Shown here: positions 7,236-12,346 of the stretch, one piece after another
How positions within the stretch are numbered: position 1 is the stretch's first letter
Layout: every line of letters starts with the position of its first letter
NCBI GenBank assembly: GCA_028869395.1
Contig: JAGWSE010000232.1
Location: 1-12,346 of the forward strand
Length of the DNA: 12,346 nucleotides
Direction: 5' to 3'
Source: Alphaproteobacteria bacterium
Lineage (GTDB): Bacteria > Pseudomonadota > Alphaproteobacteria > Caulobacterales > Caulobacteraceae
The notes under the pieces: generated by a model
Seen by the model: the letters and a program-made list of their open reading frames with translations, nothing else
Databases searched by the model: none
Told to the model about the DNA's origin: nothing
Made by a program: the position numbers and the translations under genes

Positions 7236-7340
7236 TGGTGGTGACACACCAGGAGAGCCGGCGGCCTGCGGGGGACAAGCCGCGCCGGCGCAATGTTGGT
7301 ACGCCCGCGTAGCGGTTCCACCATTCACCTTTGAGGTGTG

Positions 7341-7389
7341 CTGGCAAAGAAAAACCCCCGACGAGCAAGGGGCGCCTCGTCGGGGGTTT
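7341..7389 (-). terminator. Strong intrinsic terminator (minus strand, possibly bidirectional)
   Basis: Arms CCCCCGACGAG (7355-7365) and CTCGTCGGGGG (7376-7386) pair over 11 bp, extended to 14 by AAA/TTT, with a 10-base loop. On the minus strand the stem runs directly into TTTTTCTTT (about 7354 down to 7346), a textbook U-tract; on the plus strand only TTTCC follows. The nearest minus-strand gene is the regulator ending at 7599, more than 200 bases upstream, so the terminator closes either a long 3' UTR or a separate small RNA. Its promoter-proximal arm also pairs in the alternative stem described at 7371-7509. Confidence 0.8.
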
Positions 7390-7509
7390 CCTAGACCAAC
7401 GGCTAGACTGGAGAGCTAGTCGCACAGCTTCAGCCCGCGAGGCCCTGGAAGGTTCCCCTTCCTGCCGGGCCCCAGGCGCCGGGGCGAGCCGTTGGCTTGA
7501 CGAGGCGCC
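7371..7509 (-). ncRNA. Candidate structured RNA with a stem competing with a terminator
   Basis: This 139-base stretch is closed by an 11-bp perfect inverted repeat (GGCGCCTCGTC at 7371-7381, GACGAGGCGCC at 7499-7509). Inside it is a second 9-bp stem (CCAACGGCT at 7396-7404, AGCCGTTGG at 7487-7495), and then an apical hairpin near 7441-7469 with GGAAGG/CCTTCC around a four-base loop (GGAA when read on the minus strand). Read on the minus strand, the 3' arm of the closing stem (GACGAGGCGCC) shares GACGAG with the 5' arm of the intrinsic terminator at 7355-7386, so the two folds exclude each other. This is the layout of an attenuator or riboswitch platform, or of a terminated small RNA. I matched it by eye against tmRNA, SRP RNA, RNase P and tRNA features without success. 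The strand is inferred from the U-tract. Confidence 0.45.
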
Positions 7510-7598
7510 GATCGCATGCCGACCCTTGCGGCGGTCGTCCTTCGCAGCTGATTTTATGGCTGGGGGCGCCGAACAAGGCGCCTTGGCCGAGACGAGGC

Positions 7599-8084
7599 TC
7601 ACGCCTCTTCGTCCGCTCCGTGCAATCGCGCGACGGTCCGGTGGTTGTGGGCGGCCGATCGGATGATCAGCCGTCGGATCTCCGATAGCTCGGCGGCCGC
7701 CTTGGGGGTGTAGGTGAGTTCATTGCCGCGCCGCGCCACGTAGCCATCCCTCACCAGCGCGGCGACCTTTCGGCGGACCGTCTCCTCTGGGATGCCGCTC
7801 GAGGCGGCGATCGACTTCACGTTCGTGGGGCGGGCGGGCAGCCGGTCGCACAGGCCTGATTCAACCTGTTCGAGGTCGAGCGAGGCGGCCTCCGGGTGCT
7901 CGGCCATCCTGAGCGCCAGGATGAGGATGATGTGGAATTTCTCGGCGTCGCCCGCAAAGGCGCGGTGCGCCTCGGTCAGCAGGGCGAGCAGGGGCGAGAG
8001 GAGCTCGCGCGCCACACGGCCATAATTTTCCCGCAGCAGCTTCTGACTGAGTGTCGGCATCCCGACGTAGGCAACGCGCTCCAT
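7599..8084 (-). CDS. Winged-helix DNA-binding transcriptional regulator
   Basis: A 161-residue protein with a winged helix-turn-helix in its C-terminal half (about 85-128): NVKSIAASSGIPEETVRRKV (88-107) gives the two helices, ALVRDGYVARRGNELTYTP (109-127) the wing. The N-terminal half (1-75) is predicted helical and may dimerise or sense a signal. I cannot assign it to a named family; the wing pattern resembles MarR- or IclR-like regulators. Start choice is uncertain: ATG at 8084 is used, ATG at 8060 is an alternative, and neither has a strong Shine-Dalgarno. The frame stays open to 8219, but that extension is Pro/Thr/Ser/Val-rich and covers two hairpins, so it is more likely leader. The stop is followed by the structured region and terminator at 7341-7598. 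Confidence 0.75.
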   Translation of the reverse strand: MERVAYVGMPTLSQKLLRENYGRVARELLSPLLALLTEAHRAFAGDAEKFHIILILALRMAEHPEAASLDLEQVESGLCDRLPARPTNVKSIAASSGIPEETVRRKVAALVRDGYVARRGNELTYTPKAAAELSEIRRLIIRSAAHNHRTVARLHGADEEA

Positions 8085-8141
8085 GGGTCGGTCGTTCGCC
8101 TGACCCACCGGAACGCCGACCGACACGAGCCCGGGGAAAGA

Positions 8142-8163
8142 GCCGGAGATGACGCTCTCCGGC
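8142..8163. repeat. 8-bp inverted repeat in the regulator's leader
   Basis: GCCGGAGA (8142-8149) and TCTCCGGC (8156-8163) form a perfect stem with a 6-base loop, about 60 bases before the chosen regulator start. On the minus strand TCTTTCCCC follows, a weak U-tract, so it could be an attenuator, the terminator of the upstream response-regulator transcript, or an operator for the regulator itself. Confidence 0.45.
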
Positions 8164-8165
8164 GT

Positions 8166-8199
8166 GCGGACGACCCCCGCTGGGGGCGTGGTCGTCTGC
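8166..8199. repeat. Second hairpin in the regulator's leader
   Basis: GCGGACGACC (8166-8175) pairs with GGTCGTCTGC (8190-8199) over ten positions, one of them G-T on the plus strand and an A/C mismatch on the minus. A CCCCC/GGGGG pair sits inside. It abuts the repeat at 8142-8163, giving two tandem stems between the response regulator and the winged-helix gene. Confidence 0.4.
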
Positions 8200-8299
8200 G
8201 GAGGATGTCCGGCTCTCACCGCTTACCGTCGCCGGCCACTTCTCACAACCGGCGCGTTAACTGTATGCACGCCTAGGTAGGTGAGCGGCAATCCGGTGC

Positions 8300-8316
8300 G
8301 GCCCCAAATTGGGGCC
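8300..8316. terminator. GGCCCC/GGGGCC hairpin after the response regulator
   Basis: GGCCCCAA-A-TTGGGGCC is a near-perfect palindrome; as RNA it gives a 6-bp stem with a 5-base loop. It lies about 20 bases past the response-regulator stop on the minus strand. No U-tract follows, so termination is uncertain. Between it and the stop codon, GGGCGGCA is repeated in tandem (8319-8326, 8327-8334). Confidence 0.35.
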
Positions 8317-8336
8317 CTGGGCGGCAGGGCGGCAGG

Positions 8337-8840
8337 TCAGGCCGTGCGGGCGGCCGGGGAGGCGGTGTCGCGGCGGCGCTCGGGCCCATCGAAGTCGACG
8401 GTGCGGCGACGCCGGCAGGGCCCGATGTAGGTCTCGGTCTCTATGAACGGACGCCTGCGGCCGAAGACGGCGTCGAGCTTGGCGCAGAGGCTGGCCGCCG
8501 TGAGCGGCTTGATCAGGTATTCATCCACGCCGACGTCGCGCGCCGAGAGGATGACCGGGCCCTCCGCGCGGCCGGTCACCATGATCACCGCCATGCGGCG
8601 GTTCGGATTCTGGGCGGCGTGGCGAACCTTGGAGGTGAGCTGCACCCCGGTCTCGCCGGCCATGTCGTAGTCGGTGAGCAACACGTCGTAGCGGGAGATG
8701 CGCAGCATGTCGAAGGCGACGGCGGCGTCGCGCGCCTCGTCGACGTGGCGCGCGCCCAGGCCGAACAGCAGGGACTTGAGGATTTCCCGCATCGGCTGGT
8801 GGTCGTCGACCACGAGGAACCTGGCGTCCCTAAGCTGCAT
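8337..8840 (-). CDS. CheY-like response regulator, stand-alone receiver domain
   Basis: A 167-residue protein made of one receiver domain (about 5-128) and a short basic tail. The conserved receiver residues are present: acidic pair Asp12-Asp13 (LVVDDH), phospho-acceptor Asp57 (LLTDYDM), Thr89 (IMVTGRA) and Lys111 (LIKPLT). There is no DNA-binding or enzymatic output domain, so it should act by protein contact or as a phosphorelay member. The tail after 130 (RPFIETETYIGPCRRRR, then DFDGPERRR) resembles the GPDRRR/GPERR tails of other alphaproteobacterial single-domain regulators, as far as I recall. The ATG at 8840 lacks a clear Shine-Dalgarno but directly precedes the first beta-strand. No histidine kinase is in the window. 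It is divergent from the lipoprotein gene, 81 bp apart. Confidence 0.92.
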   Translation of the reverse strand: MQLRDARFLVVDDHQPMREILKSLLFGLGARHVDEARDAAVAFDMLRISRYDVLLTDYDMAGETGVQLTSKVRHAAQNPNRRMAVIMVTGRAEGPVILSARDVGVDEYLIKPLTAASLCAKLDAVFGRRRPFIETETYIGPCRRRRTVDFDGPERRRDTASPAARTA

Positions 8841-8921
8841 GAGACCAATGTTATGCGACGTCCCGTTAGCGCTTCCCTAAGGCTGTGGCGGCGGGGGTCG
8901 GGCGCGGCTAAGCTCCTGCCC

Positions 8922-9239
8922 ATGAAAGCGGCTCTGGCCCTGATCATCCTCGCCACGGCGCTCGGCGGCTGCCAGACGACGACCACAGGCGCCTCGCGGC
9001 TCGCCGGCCAGGACCTGGATGCTGCGGTGGCGCTCTACGGCCCCTGGAGCGACGAGATCGTATTGAAGGGCCGGCCGCTCTACATCTGGCGGCGCACCCT
9101 GATCGCCAACGGAGAGCCGCAGGTCTGCGAGTTCCGTGTGGAGCTGGGGTTCCGGCGCCAGATCAGTCGCGCCTACATGCAAGGCGTTCCAGCGGCGTGC
9201 AGACTCTACGCTGTCAAATCTGAGATGACCACGAACTGA
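8922..9239 (+). CDS. Small lipoprotein, function unknown
   Basis: A 105-residue protein with a lipoprotein signal: MKAALALIILATALGGC, lipobox LGGC with Cys17 as the predicted lipidated residue. After the Thr-rich linker (QTTTTGAS) comes a domain of about 80 residues with AVALYGPWSDEIVLKGRPLY (36-55), IWRRTL, and two further cysteines (Cys69 in PQVCEF and Cys93 in AACRLY) that may pair. Residue Gln18 at +2 after the cysteine does not signal inner-membrane retention in enterobacterial terms, so an outer-membrane location is possible. The ATG at 8922 starts exactly at the signal peptide; the Shine-Dalgarno is weak. A GC-rich hairpin ten bases after the stop probably ends the transcript. Family not recognised. 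Confidence 0.82.
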   Translation: MKAALALIILATALGGCQTTTTGASRLAGQDLDAAVALYGPWSDEIVLKGRPLYIWRRTLIANGEPQVCEFRVELGFRRQISRAYMQGVPAACRLYAVKSEMTTN

Positions 9240-9248
9240 GGGCGCTCA

Positions 9249-9282
9249 CCCCGGTCCGGAACGCCTGCCGCACGGACCGGGG
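9249..9282. terminator. 10-bp hairpin after the lipoprotein gene
   Basis: CCCCGGTCCG (9249-9258) and CGGACCGGGG (9273-9282) are perfectly complementary around a 14-base loop, ten bases after the lipoprotein stop. No U-tract follows. Position and stability suggest a terminator or a 3'-end protecting stem. Confidence 0.5.
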
Positions 9283-9392
9283 CTGCACGGCGCCTGAAGC
9301 TTCGCGCGACCAATCGGAAGCGTCGCCGCAGGGGGAAAAAGCGTGAGCGTTGGCGAGGTTCCGCCGCGGGTCCGCTATCTTTCTCGCGCGTG

Positions 9393-10505
9393 TCAGGCGG
9401 CGAGATCGATCTCCAGGCCGAGGCTGGCCTCGAAGTCCTGGAGGATGTCCATCATCTCGTCCCAGGACGCGGTGAGCGGCGCGCCCTCCGGAAGGCGGTA
9501 GCGCCAGAAGCTGGCGATGTGGGCGATGCCGCCGATGCGCTCGCCGAGCGAGGAGAACATGTCGGGCGCCTGGACCAGGAAGTCGCGGAAGGCCACGGGC
9601 TGACCGTTGGCGGTGAGCTCGTGGTAGGCGCGATCGTAGACCATCAGGGTCTGGCTGACGTCGCGGCGGAAGCGGGAGATGGTGACGCCCAGCCGCTGCA
9701 TGGCCTGGTCGACGTAGCGGGCGACCTCGTGCTCGCGCACGCCGCCGATGTCGACGCGATGGATCTCGTCCATCACCGCGATCAGCTTCGGCCAGAGGTC
9801 GTTGAGCATCCACTTGTAGTAGAGGAAGCCCTTCCAGCTGAAGACGCCGTCCTTGTAGGCCTCGCCTTCGAGGTTGAGCGTGAGGCGCAGCGGCTCGAGC
9901 CGCTCGTCCACCTGGGTGGAGAGCAGGATCTTCACGAGCTTGGCCGCCTCGACGTCGGAGCCGCCCCGGCGCTGATAGGCGAGCTCGATGAGGCGGCCGA
10001 TCTGTTCGGAGACAAAGGCCTGCATCCGTTCGTAGTCCGCCGGCGAGATGGCGAAATAGCAGCGCCCCACGTCCACACCATGGCGGCGAAGGTGCTCGCG
10101 CAGCAGGAAGGGGTCGACGGAGGGCAGGGCGTCGACCAGGTTCACGACCTTCAGGTCGCGCGCGTAGTTCTTCGAGTCCCGGCAGAGGTCCTTGAAGATT
10201 TCGCGCCAGCCCCTCTGGCCGATCATCATGGACTGGGCGCCGAGACCCAGGTCGGCGTGTTCGAAGGGTATGATGATCTTGGTCGCGATCGTCTGCGGCG
10301 CCTCGAGCATGTAGAGCTCATCGCGGCGGACGCGATGCTTCAGGATGATCGAGGTGTTGAGCACCTTGGAGGTGAAGAACGGCCGGCTCCGGTAGTCCGG
10401 ATCGTCGCCGTCCATCGTCTGCACGGCGCACAGGTTGAGCACCCGGCTCGTCGAGCCGTTCCGATAAAGCGCGGCCAAGTCGCGGACAGTCCGGTCCACG
10501 CTCAT
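9393..10505 (-). CDS. Uncharacterised 370-residue cytoplasmic protein
   Basis: A long, clearly coding frame (strong third-position G/C, mixed composition) that I cannot assign to a family. No signal peptide or membrane segment. Visible stretches: RPFFTSKVLNTSIILKHRVR near residues 41-60, TIATKIIIPFEHADLGLGAQ near 72-91, DLKVVNLVDALPSVDPF near 117-133, GRCYFAISPADYERMQAF near 147-164, and an acidic/aromatic C-terminal third containing FSWKGFLYYKWMLNDLWPKL near 222-241. It is mostly helical in appearance, with no known catalytic signature. The start is uncertain: ATG at 10505 (MSVDRTV) is preferred because the next 19 codons upstream, back to an ATG at 10562, encode a low-complexity Gly/Ala/Pro run; neither has a good ribosome binding site. 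It lies downstream of the His-rich peptide gene on the same strand, with a hairpin between. Confidence 0.85.
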   Translation of the reverse strand: MSVDRTVRDLAALYRNGSTSRVLNLCAVQTMDGDDPDYRSRPFFTSKVLNTSIILKHRVRRDELYMLEAPQTIATKIIIPFEHADLGLGAQSMMIGQRGWREIFKDLCRDSKNYARDLKVVNLVDALPSVDPFLLREHLRRHGVDVGRCYFAISPADYERMQAFVSEQIGRLIELAYQRRGGSDVEAAKLVKILLSTQVDERLEPLRLTLNLEGEAYKDGVFSWKGFLYYKWMLNDLWPKLIAVMDEIHRVDIGGVREHEVARYVDQAMQRLGVTISRFRRDVSQTLMVYDRAYHELTANGQPVAFRDFLVQAPDMFSSLGERIGGIAHIASFWRYRLPEGAPLTASWDEMMDILQDFEASLGLEIDLAA

Positions 10506-10632
10506 GTTCACGGCGTTTCCGCTCGGAGGGGCGAGGGCCGCCCCGGTTCCGGGCGTCACCATCAAATGTTTAGGTTAAGGGCCTCGTAACGCTGTCGGAT
10601 CGGTGTGGCGGCGGACAATCTGCCGCATGGCG

Positions 10633-10670
10633 CGCGGGGCCAGGGCGGGACCGGACGAGCCGGCCCCGCG
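10633..10670. terminator. 9-bp hairpin after the His-rich peptide gene
   Basis: CGCGGGGCC (10633-10641) pairs with GGCCCCGCG (10662-10670) around a 20-base loop, starting about ten bases past the stop of the minus-strand peptide gene. There is no U-tract, but position and stability fit a transcript end. Confidence 0.45.
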
Positions 10671-10679
10671 GCAGCTCTG

Positions 10680-10883
10680 CTATTTCTTGGTTTCCGTCGT
10701 CGCCTTCTTGGCGGCATGCTTCTTGGCGTGGTGCGTCATCGCGTGATGCGCCTTCGCGTGATGCATCGAATGGGCTTTCGGCTTCTCCGGCGGGTTGGGA
10801 ATTGGCTGCATCTGGGCCGCGGCCGTCCCGGCGGTGAATGCAAGGCTGGCGAAGGCCGCCAGTCCGATCATCTTCAGAGTCAC
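10680..10883 (-). CDS. Tiny exported His/Lys-rich peptide
   Basis: A 67-residue protein. A Sec signal peptide (KMIGLAAFASLAFTAGTAAA, 4-23) is followed by a 44-residue mature part with eight His, nine Lys and no Cys: QMQPIPNPPEKPKAHSM, then HHAK-like units (HHAKAHHAMTHHAKKHAAKK, 41-60) and a TTETKK end. Start: GTG at 10883, with GGGAGGT six bases upstream; the open frame further upstream overlaps that ribosome binding site. The composition suggests periplasmic metal binding (Ni, Cu, Zn, Co) or an acid/charge-buffering role like Asr-type acid-shock peptides; neither is proven by sequence. A 7-bp hairpin lies a few bases upstream of the ribosome binding site. Genes this small are easily missed, but signal peptide, ribosome binding site and flanking hairpins agree. 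Confidence 0.78.
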   Translation of the reverse strand: MTLKMIGLAAFASLAFTAGTAAAQMQPIPNPPEKPKAHSMHHAKAHHAMTHHAKKHAAKKATTETKK

Positions 10884-10899
10884 GGATACCTCCCTCATC

Positions 10900-10917
10900 G
10901 GTTTCCTTTGGGAAACC
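10900..10917. promoter_or_regulatory. 7-bp inverted repeat beside the ribosome binding site of the His-rich peptide
   Basis: GGTTTCC-TTTG-GGAAACC, perfect arms with a 4-base loop, ends about five bases upstream of the GGGAGG ribosome binding site of the minus-strand peptide gene. It could be an operator overlapping the promoter or an mRNA leader stem that controls translation or stability. Confidence 0.45.
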
Positions 10918-10985
10918 TGCGCGAGGTTGCGCCGACTCAGAGCCCTTGAGCAAGCGGCTTGCGCTTGGCCGTCAGAGGGGGCTGA

Positions 10986-11295
10986 AGAAGTCGGGCGGAG
11001 CGCTCCGCCACCGCGCGGACCCGCGCCGAGGATCGACGAACCACCCGCATCCTGGCGCACGAGGCGCGGGTCGACGAGGCGCAGAAACGGCTGATGGCCC
11101 CGGCCTGCTGTTCAGGGGGCTCTTGGCGCATCTGGACGTCACCGAGCCTGCGGTGTTCCGCCAGCTCACGGAGGGGCTGACCACGCTCAGGTTGTTTCGC
11201 GGGGGTGCTGCAGGCGGCGAGCTGCCAGGGAGGCGGCCGAGCCCCTGGACGCGATCCTTGGCGAAGTCGACCTCAGCGTGGCCGCGCGAGGTTAG
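10986..11295 (+). pseudogene. Probable decayed gene readable in three successive frames
   Basis: Between two minus-strand genes, three plus-strand segments look like protein but each is in a different frame. Segment A (about 10992-11099) gives an Arg/Ala-rich helix ending RILAHEARVDEAQKRLMA. Segment B (about 11102-11205) gives GLLFRGLLAHLDVTEPAVF followed by RQLTEGLTTLRLFRG. Segment C (about 11215-11295) gives REAAEPLDAILGEVDLSVAA and a TAG stop. All three show third-position G/C bias and amphipathic helical patterns, and the joins need small insertions or deletions. No start codon with a ribosome binding site was found for segment A, so the 5' end may also be lost. The family is not recognised. 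Sequencing error could mimic this. Confidence 0.45.
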
Positions 11296-11302
11296 ACCGT
11301 CG

Positions 11303-11785
11303 TCACCAGTCGCAGCGGCGGTCGATCCACAGCGTCATCGAGCCCACGTACTGGGAGGTGTGGTTGCGGGTGAGACAGGCCGAGAACGCATTGCGGAAGG
11401 TGCCCCAGTTGCGCTGGGCGTCGGTGAGCAGCGCCTGGGTGGTGGTGGCCGAATCCGCCTCGACCGCGCAACTGCGGGCCTGGGCGATCACCTGCGGGGC
11501 CATGGCCGGGGTGGAGAGGATCTCGCCGACCAGCTCGCCGCTCTGGGCGAAGCCTGCGGCCTGCAGGCGCGGAGAGGCGGAGAGCGGGATCTTGCGGCCC
11601 GACCGGAGGCAGGCCTCCGGCGAGAGGTCGCCGCTCCAGAGCCGGTCGGCTGGGCTCCAGAACACCGCGGTTCGATAGGCGCTGGGGCCCAGATAGACCT
11701 CGCTCGGCTCCGCGTGGGTCTGCCCTCCCCAGGCCAGTGCCGCGATCGCCAAGGCCGCGACGATTGTTGCGCGAGTAGAAATCAT
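11303..11785 (-). CDS. Secreted four-cysteine protein, function unknown
   Basis: A 160-residue protein with a clear signal peptide (MISTRATIVAALAIAALAWG..., cleavage after THA at 25). The mature part of about 135 residues has four cysteines (59, 106, 137, 158), so probably two disulfides in the periplasm. Visible stretches are VYLGPSAYRTAVFWSPADRL (30-49), LSPEACLRSGRKIPLS (54-69), NWGTFRNAFSACLTRNHTS (126-144) and the C-terminal DRRCDW. Start: ATG at 11785 with a GGGG run shortly upstream; the frame is open for 15 more codons, without a better site. Its promoter region (11786-11860) is unusually AT-rich for this window and contains a GGTTAACC palindrome and a GAGTC site. I do not recognise the family. 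Confidence 0.8.
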   Translation of the reverse strand: MISTRATIVAALAIAALAWGGQTHAEPSEVYLGPSAYRTAVFWSPADRLWSGDLSPEACLRSGRKIPLSASPRLQAAGFAQSGELVGEILSTPAMAPQVIAQARSCAVEADSATTTQALLTDAQRNWGTFRNAFSACLTRNHTSQYVGSMTLWIDRRCDW

Positions 11786-12154
11786 AACATCCCCGCGCCG
11801 GACACCATCCAAGCTTGGCCATAGAGTCAATGAAATATTAAGGGGTTACGGTTAACCGCCCGCGCCCTCTTCGCGCGCGAGCTGGCGTGCGTCGGGCGCG
11901 TGGCCCTGTCCTCACGCCTGGTTGACCGGGACCGGCGCACGAAGCGGCAGGTCCACGATGGCCAAGCCCTTGGACCGAAGCGGAGCCCGCGGATGGCTGC
12001 GGCGAGGCGGCCTTGCCCTGATCGACATCGCGGGCCCTGCCGAAGTCGCCGCCTCCGCTGCGGGCGGCGATGCGACCGTCCGCCTCTGCGACCGAGCGCG
12101 CCCTCGCGCGATGGCGGCCCCGGCGTCACGGTTCGTCGCAAGGAGGCGCCGCTC
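11786..12154. other. Mostly gene-free stretch with AT-rich promoter region
   Basis: The first 75 bases are AT-rich and probably hold the promoter of the minus-strand gene at 11303-11785, with GAGTC (11824-11828), TTAA (11838-11841) and GGTTAACC (11850-11857). From about 11870 it is GC-rich. A plus-strand frame opens at an ATG at 11959 (MAKPLDRSGARGWLRR, then an Ala-rich stretch) and runs to the window end without a stop, overlapping the 59-residue gene; it shows no motif and I do not call it. Confidence 0.5.
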
Positions 12155-12334
12155 ATGTTCCGCTGTCGCTACTTTCTCGAACTGCCCGAACCAGTCCGCG
12201 AGGAGCTTGACGCCTCGCGGCGGCTTTGTCTGGTGCAGGAGAGCGCTGCGAACATCATGCGCGAGCGGCGATACCTGCGAGCGGAGATCTGGCGAGAGGA
12301 TCAGCTGGTCGGCTTGCTGCGCCCGGAGACCTGA
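12155..12334 (+). CDS. Small 59-residue protein, function unknown
   Basis: MFRCRYFLELPEPVREELDA opens a 59-residue, mostly helical, charged protein ending GLLRPET. AAGGAGG lies eight bases before the ATG, the best ribosome binding site in the window, and the codons show the third-position G/C bias of the neighbours. It has two cysteines (4, 25) and no signal peptide or membrane segment. The middle (MRERRYLRAEIWREDQ, 35-50) is an alternating basic/acidic helix. Only 12 bases of the window follow the stop, so its downstream partner is not visible. I do not recognise the family; a small adaptor-like or regulatory protein is possible but unproven. Confidence 0.7.
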   Translation: MFRCRYFLELPEPVREELDASRRLCLVQESAANIMRERRYLRAEIWREDQLVGLLRPET

Positions 12335-12346
12335 GGCGCTCGCGCC

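Larger units (their letters stand above)
7191..7598. other. Gene-free structured intergenic region
   Basis: About 400 bases without a convincing gene. Besides the terminators at 7209-7235 and 7341-7389 and the folded element at 7371-7509, it holds a GCCGGCG/CGCCGGC stem (7257-7263 with 7283-7289), a small CACCT-TTG-AGGTG dyad (7326-7338), and a GGCGCC-GAACAA-GGCGCC hairpin (7565-7582). The palindrome GGCGCC occurs five times between 7371 and 7582. Open frames across it are Arg/Pro/Ser-rich and show no conserved motif. Confidence 0.6.

Noticed and set aside
7200..7600. tmRNA (two-piece), SRP RNA, RNase P RNA or tRNA in the structured region
   Set aside because: No tag reading frame of the AANDNF type, no SRP GGAAGG/AGCA apical signature in the right context, no RNase P core, and no TTCRA T-loop with matching stem (a GGTTTGATTCC near 7201-7211 on the minus strand lacks a pairing arm).
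7204..7602. 132-residue minus-strand open frame across the structured region
   Set aside because: Arg/Pro/Ser-rich, runs through two terminator hairpins, has no motif and no ribosome binding site.
8085..8219. 45-residue N-terminal extension of the winged-helix regulator
   Set aside because: Composition is unlike the rest of the protein and the stretch coincides with two strong hairpins; kept only as an alternative start.
1..12346. CRISPR array, transposase, integrase, toxin-antitoxin or phage genes
   Set aside because: No regular spaced repeats, no mobile-element signatures and no terminal inverted repeats with target duplications were seen.
11959..12346. Plus-strand open frame starting MAKPLDRSGARG
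   Set aside because: It runs off the window without a stop, overlaps the 59-residue gene that has an ideal ribosome binding site, and shows no motif after a short Ala-rich stretch.

Overview
The window reads as chromosomal DNA from a GC-rich alphaproteobacterium, most likely Caulobacteraceae (Caulobacter, Phenylobacterium or relatives). The basis is strong G/C preference at third codon positions, a promoter matching the EcfG/SigT general-stress consensus, a short CheY-type regulator with an alphaproteobacterial-style tail, and the general gene style. The taxon is inferred from style, not from a marker gene. I see no mobile element, CRISPR array, rRNA or tRNA.

Layout. Positions 1-1931, all minus: an MpaB-type oxygenase (DUF2236) cut by the left edge, an SRAP/YedK abasic-site DNA repair protein, and a small secreted protein. 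Positions 2039-3959, minus: an ECF sigma factor followed 91 bp later by an acyl-CoA dehydrogenase; a GGAAC-N16-CGTT promoter precedes the sigma gene, which suggests control by the general stress response. Positions 4166-4691, plus: a small palindrome and a single-pass membrane protein of unknown function, convergent with a secreted type-B carboxylesterase (4760-6328, minus). Positions 6498-7190, plus: a secreted protein with four EF-hands.

Positions 7191-7598 form the longest gene-free, structured stretch. It holds two terminator-like hairpins and a folded element (7371-7509). On the minus strand, the closing stem of that element shares bases with a strong intrinsic terminator, an attenuator or riboswitch-like arrangement. 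Upstream of it on the same strand is a winged-helix regulator gene (7599-8084) with two hairpins in its leader. Next come a CheY-like response regulator (8337-8840, minus) and a divergent small lipoprotein (8922-9239, plus).

The right part holds a 370-residue cytoplasmic protein that I do not recognise (9393-10505, minus), a tiny exported His/Lys-rich peptide (10680-10883, minus) with a hairpin just ahead of its ribosome binding site, a probable decayed gene readable in three frames (10986-11295, plus), a secreted four-cysteine protein (11303-11785, minus), and a 59-residue protein at the right edge (12155-12334, plus).

Most genes look like ordinary housekeeping, envelope or stress functions and do not form one obvious system. 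The parts most worth follow-up are the structured RNA region at 7345-7598 and the EcfG-type promoter of the sigma gene.
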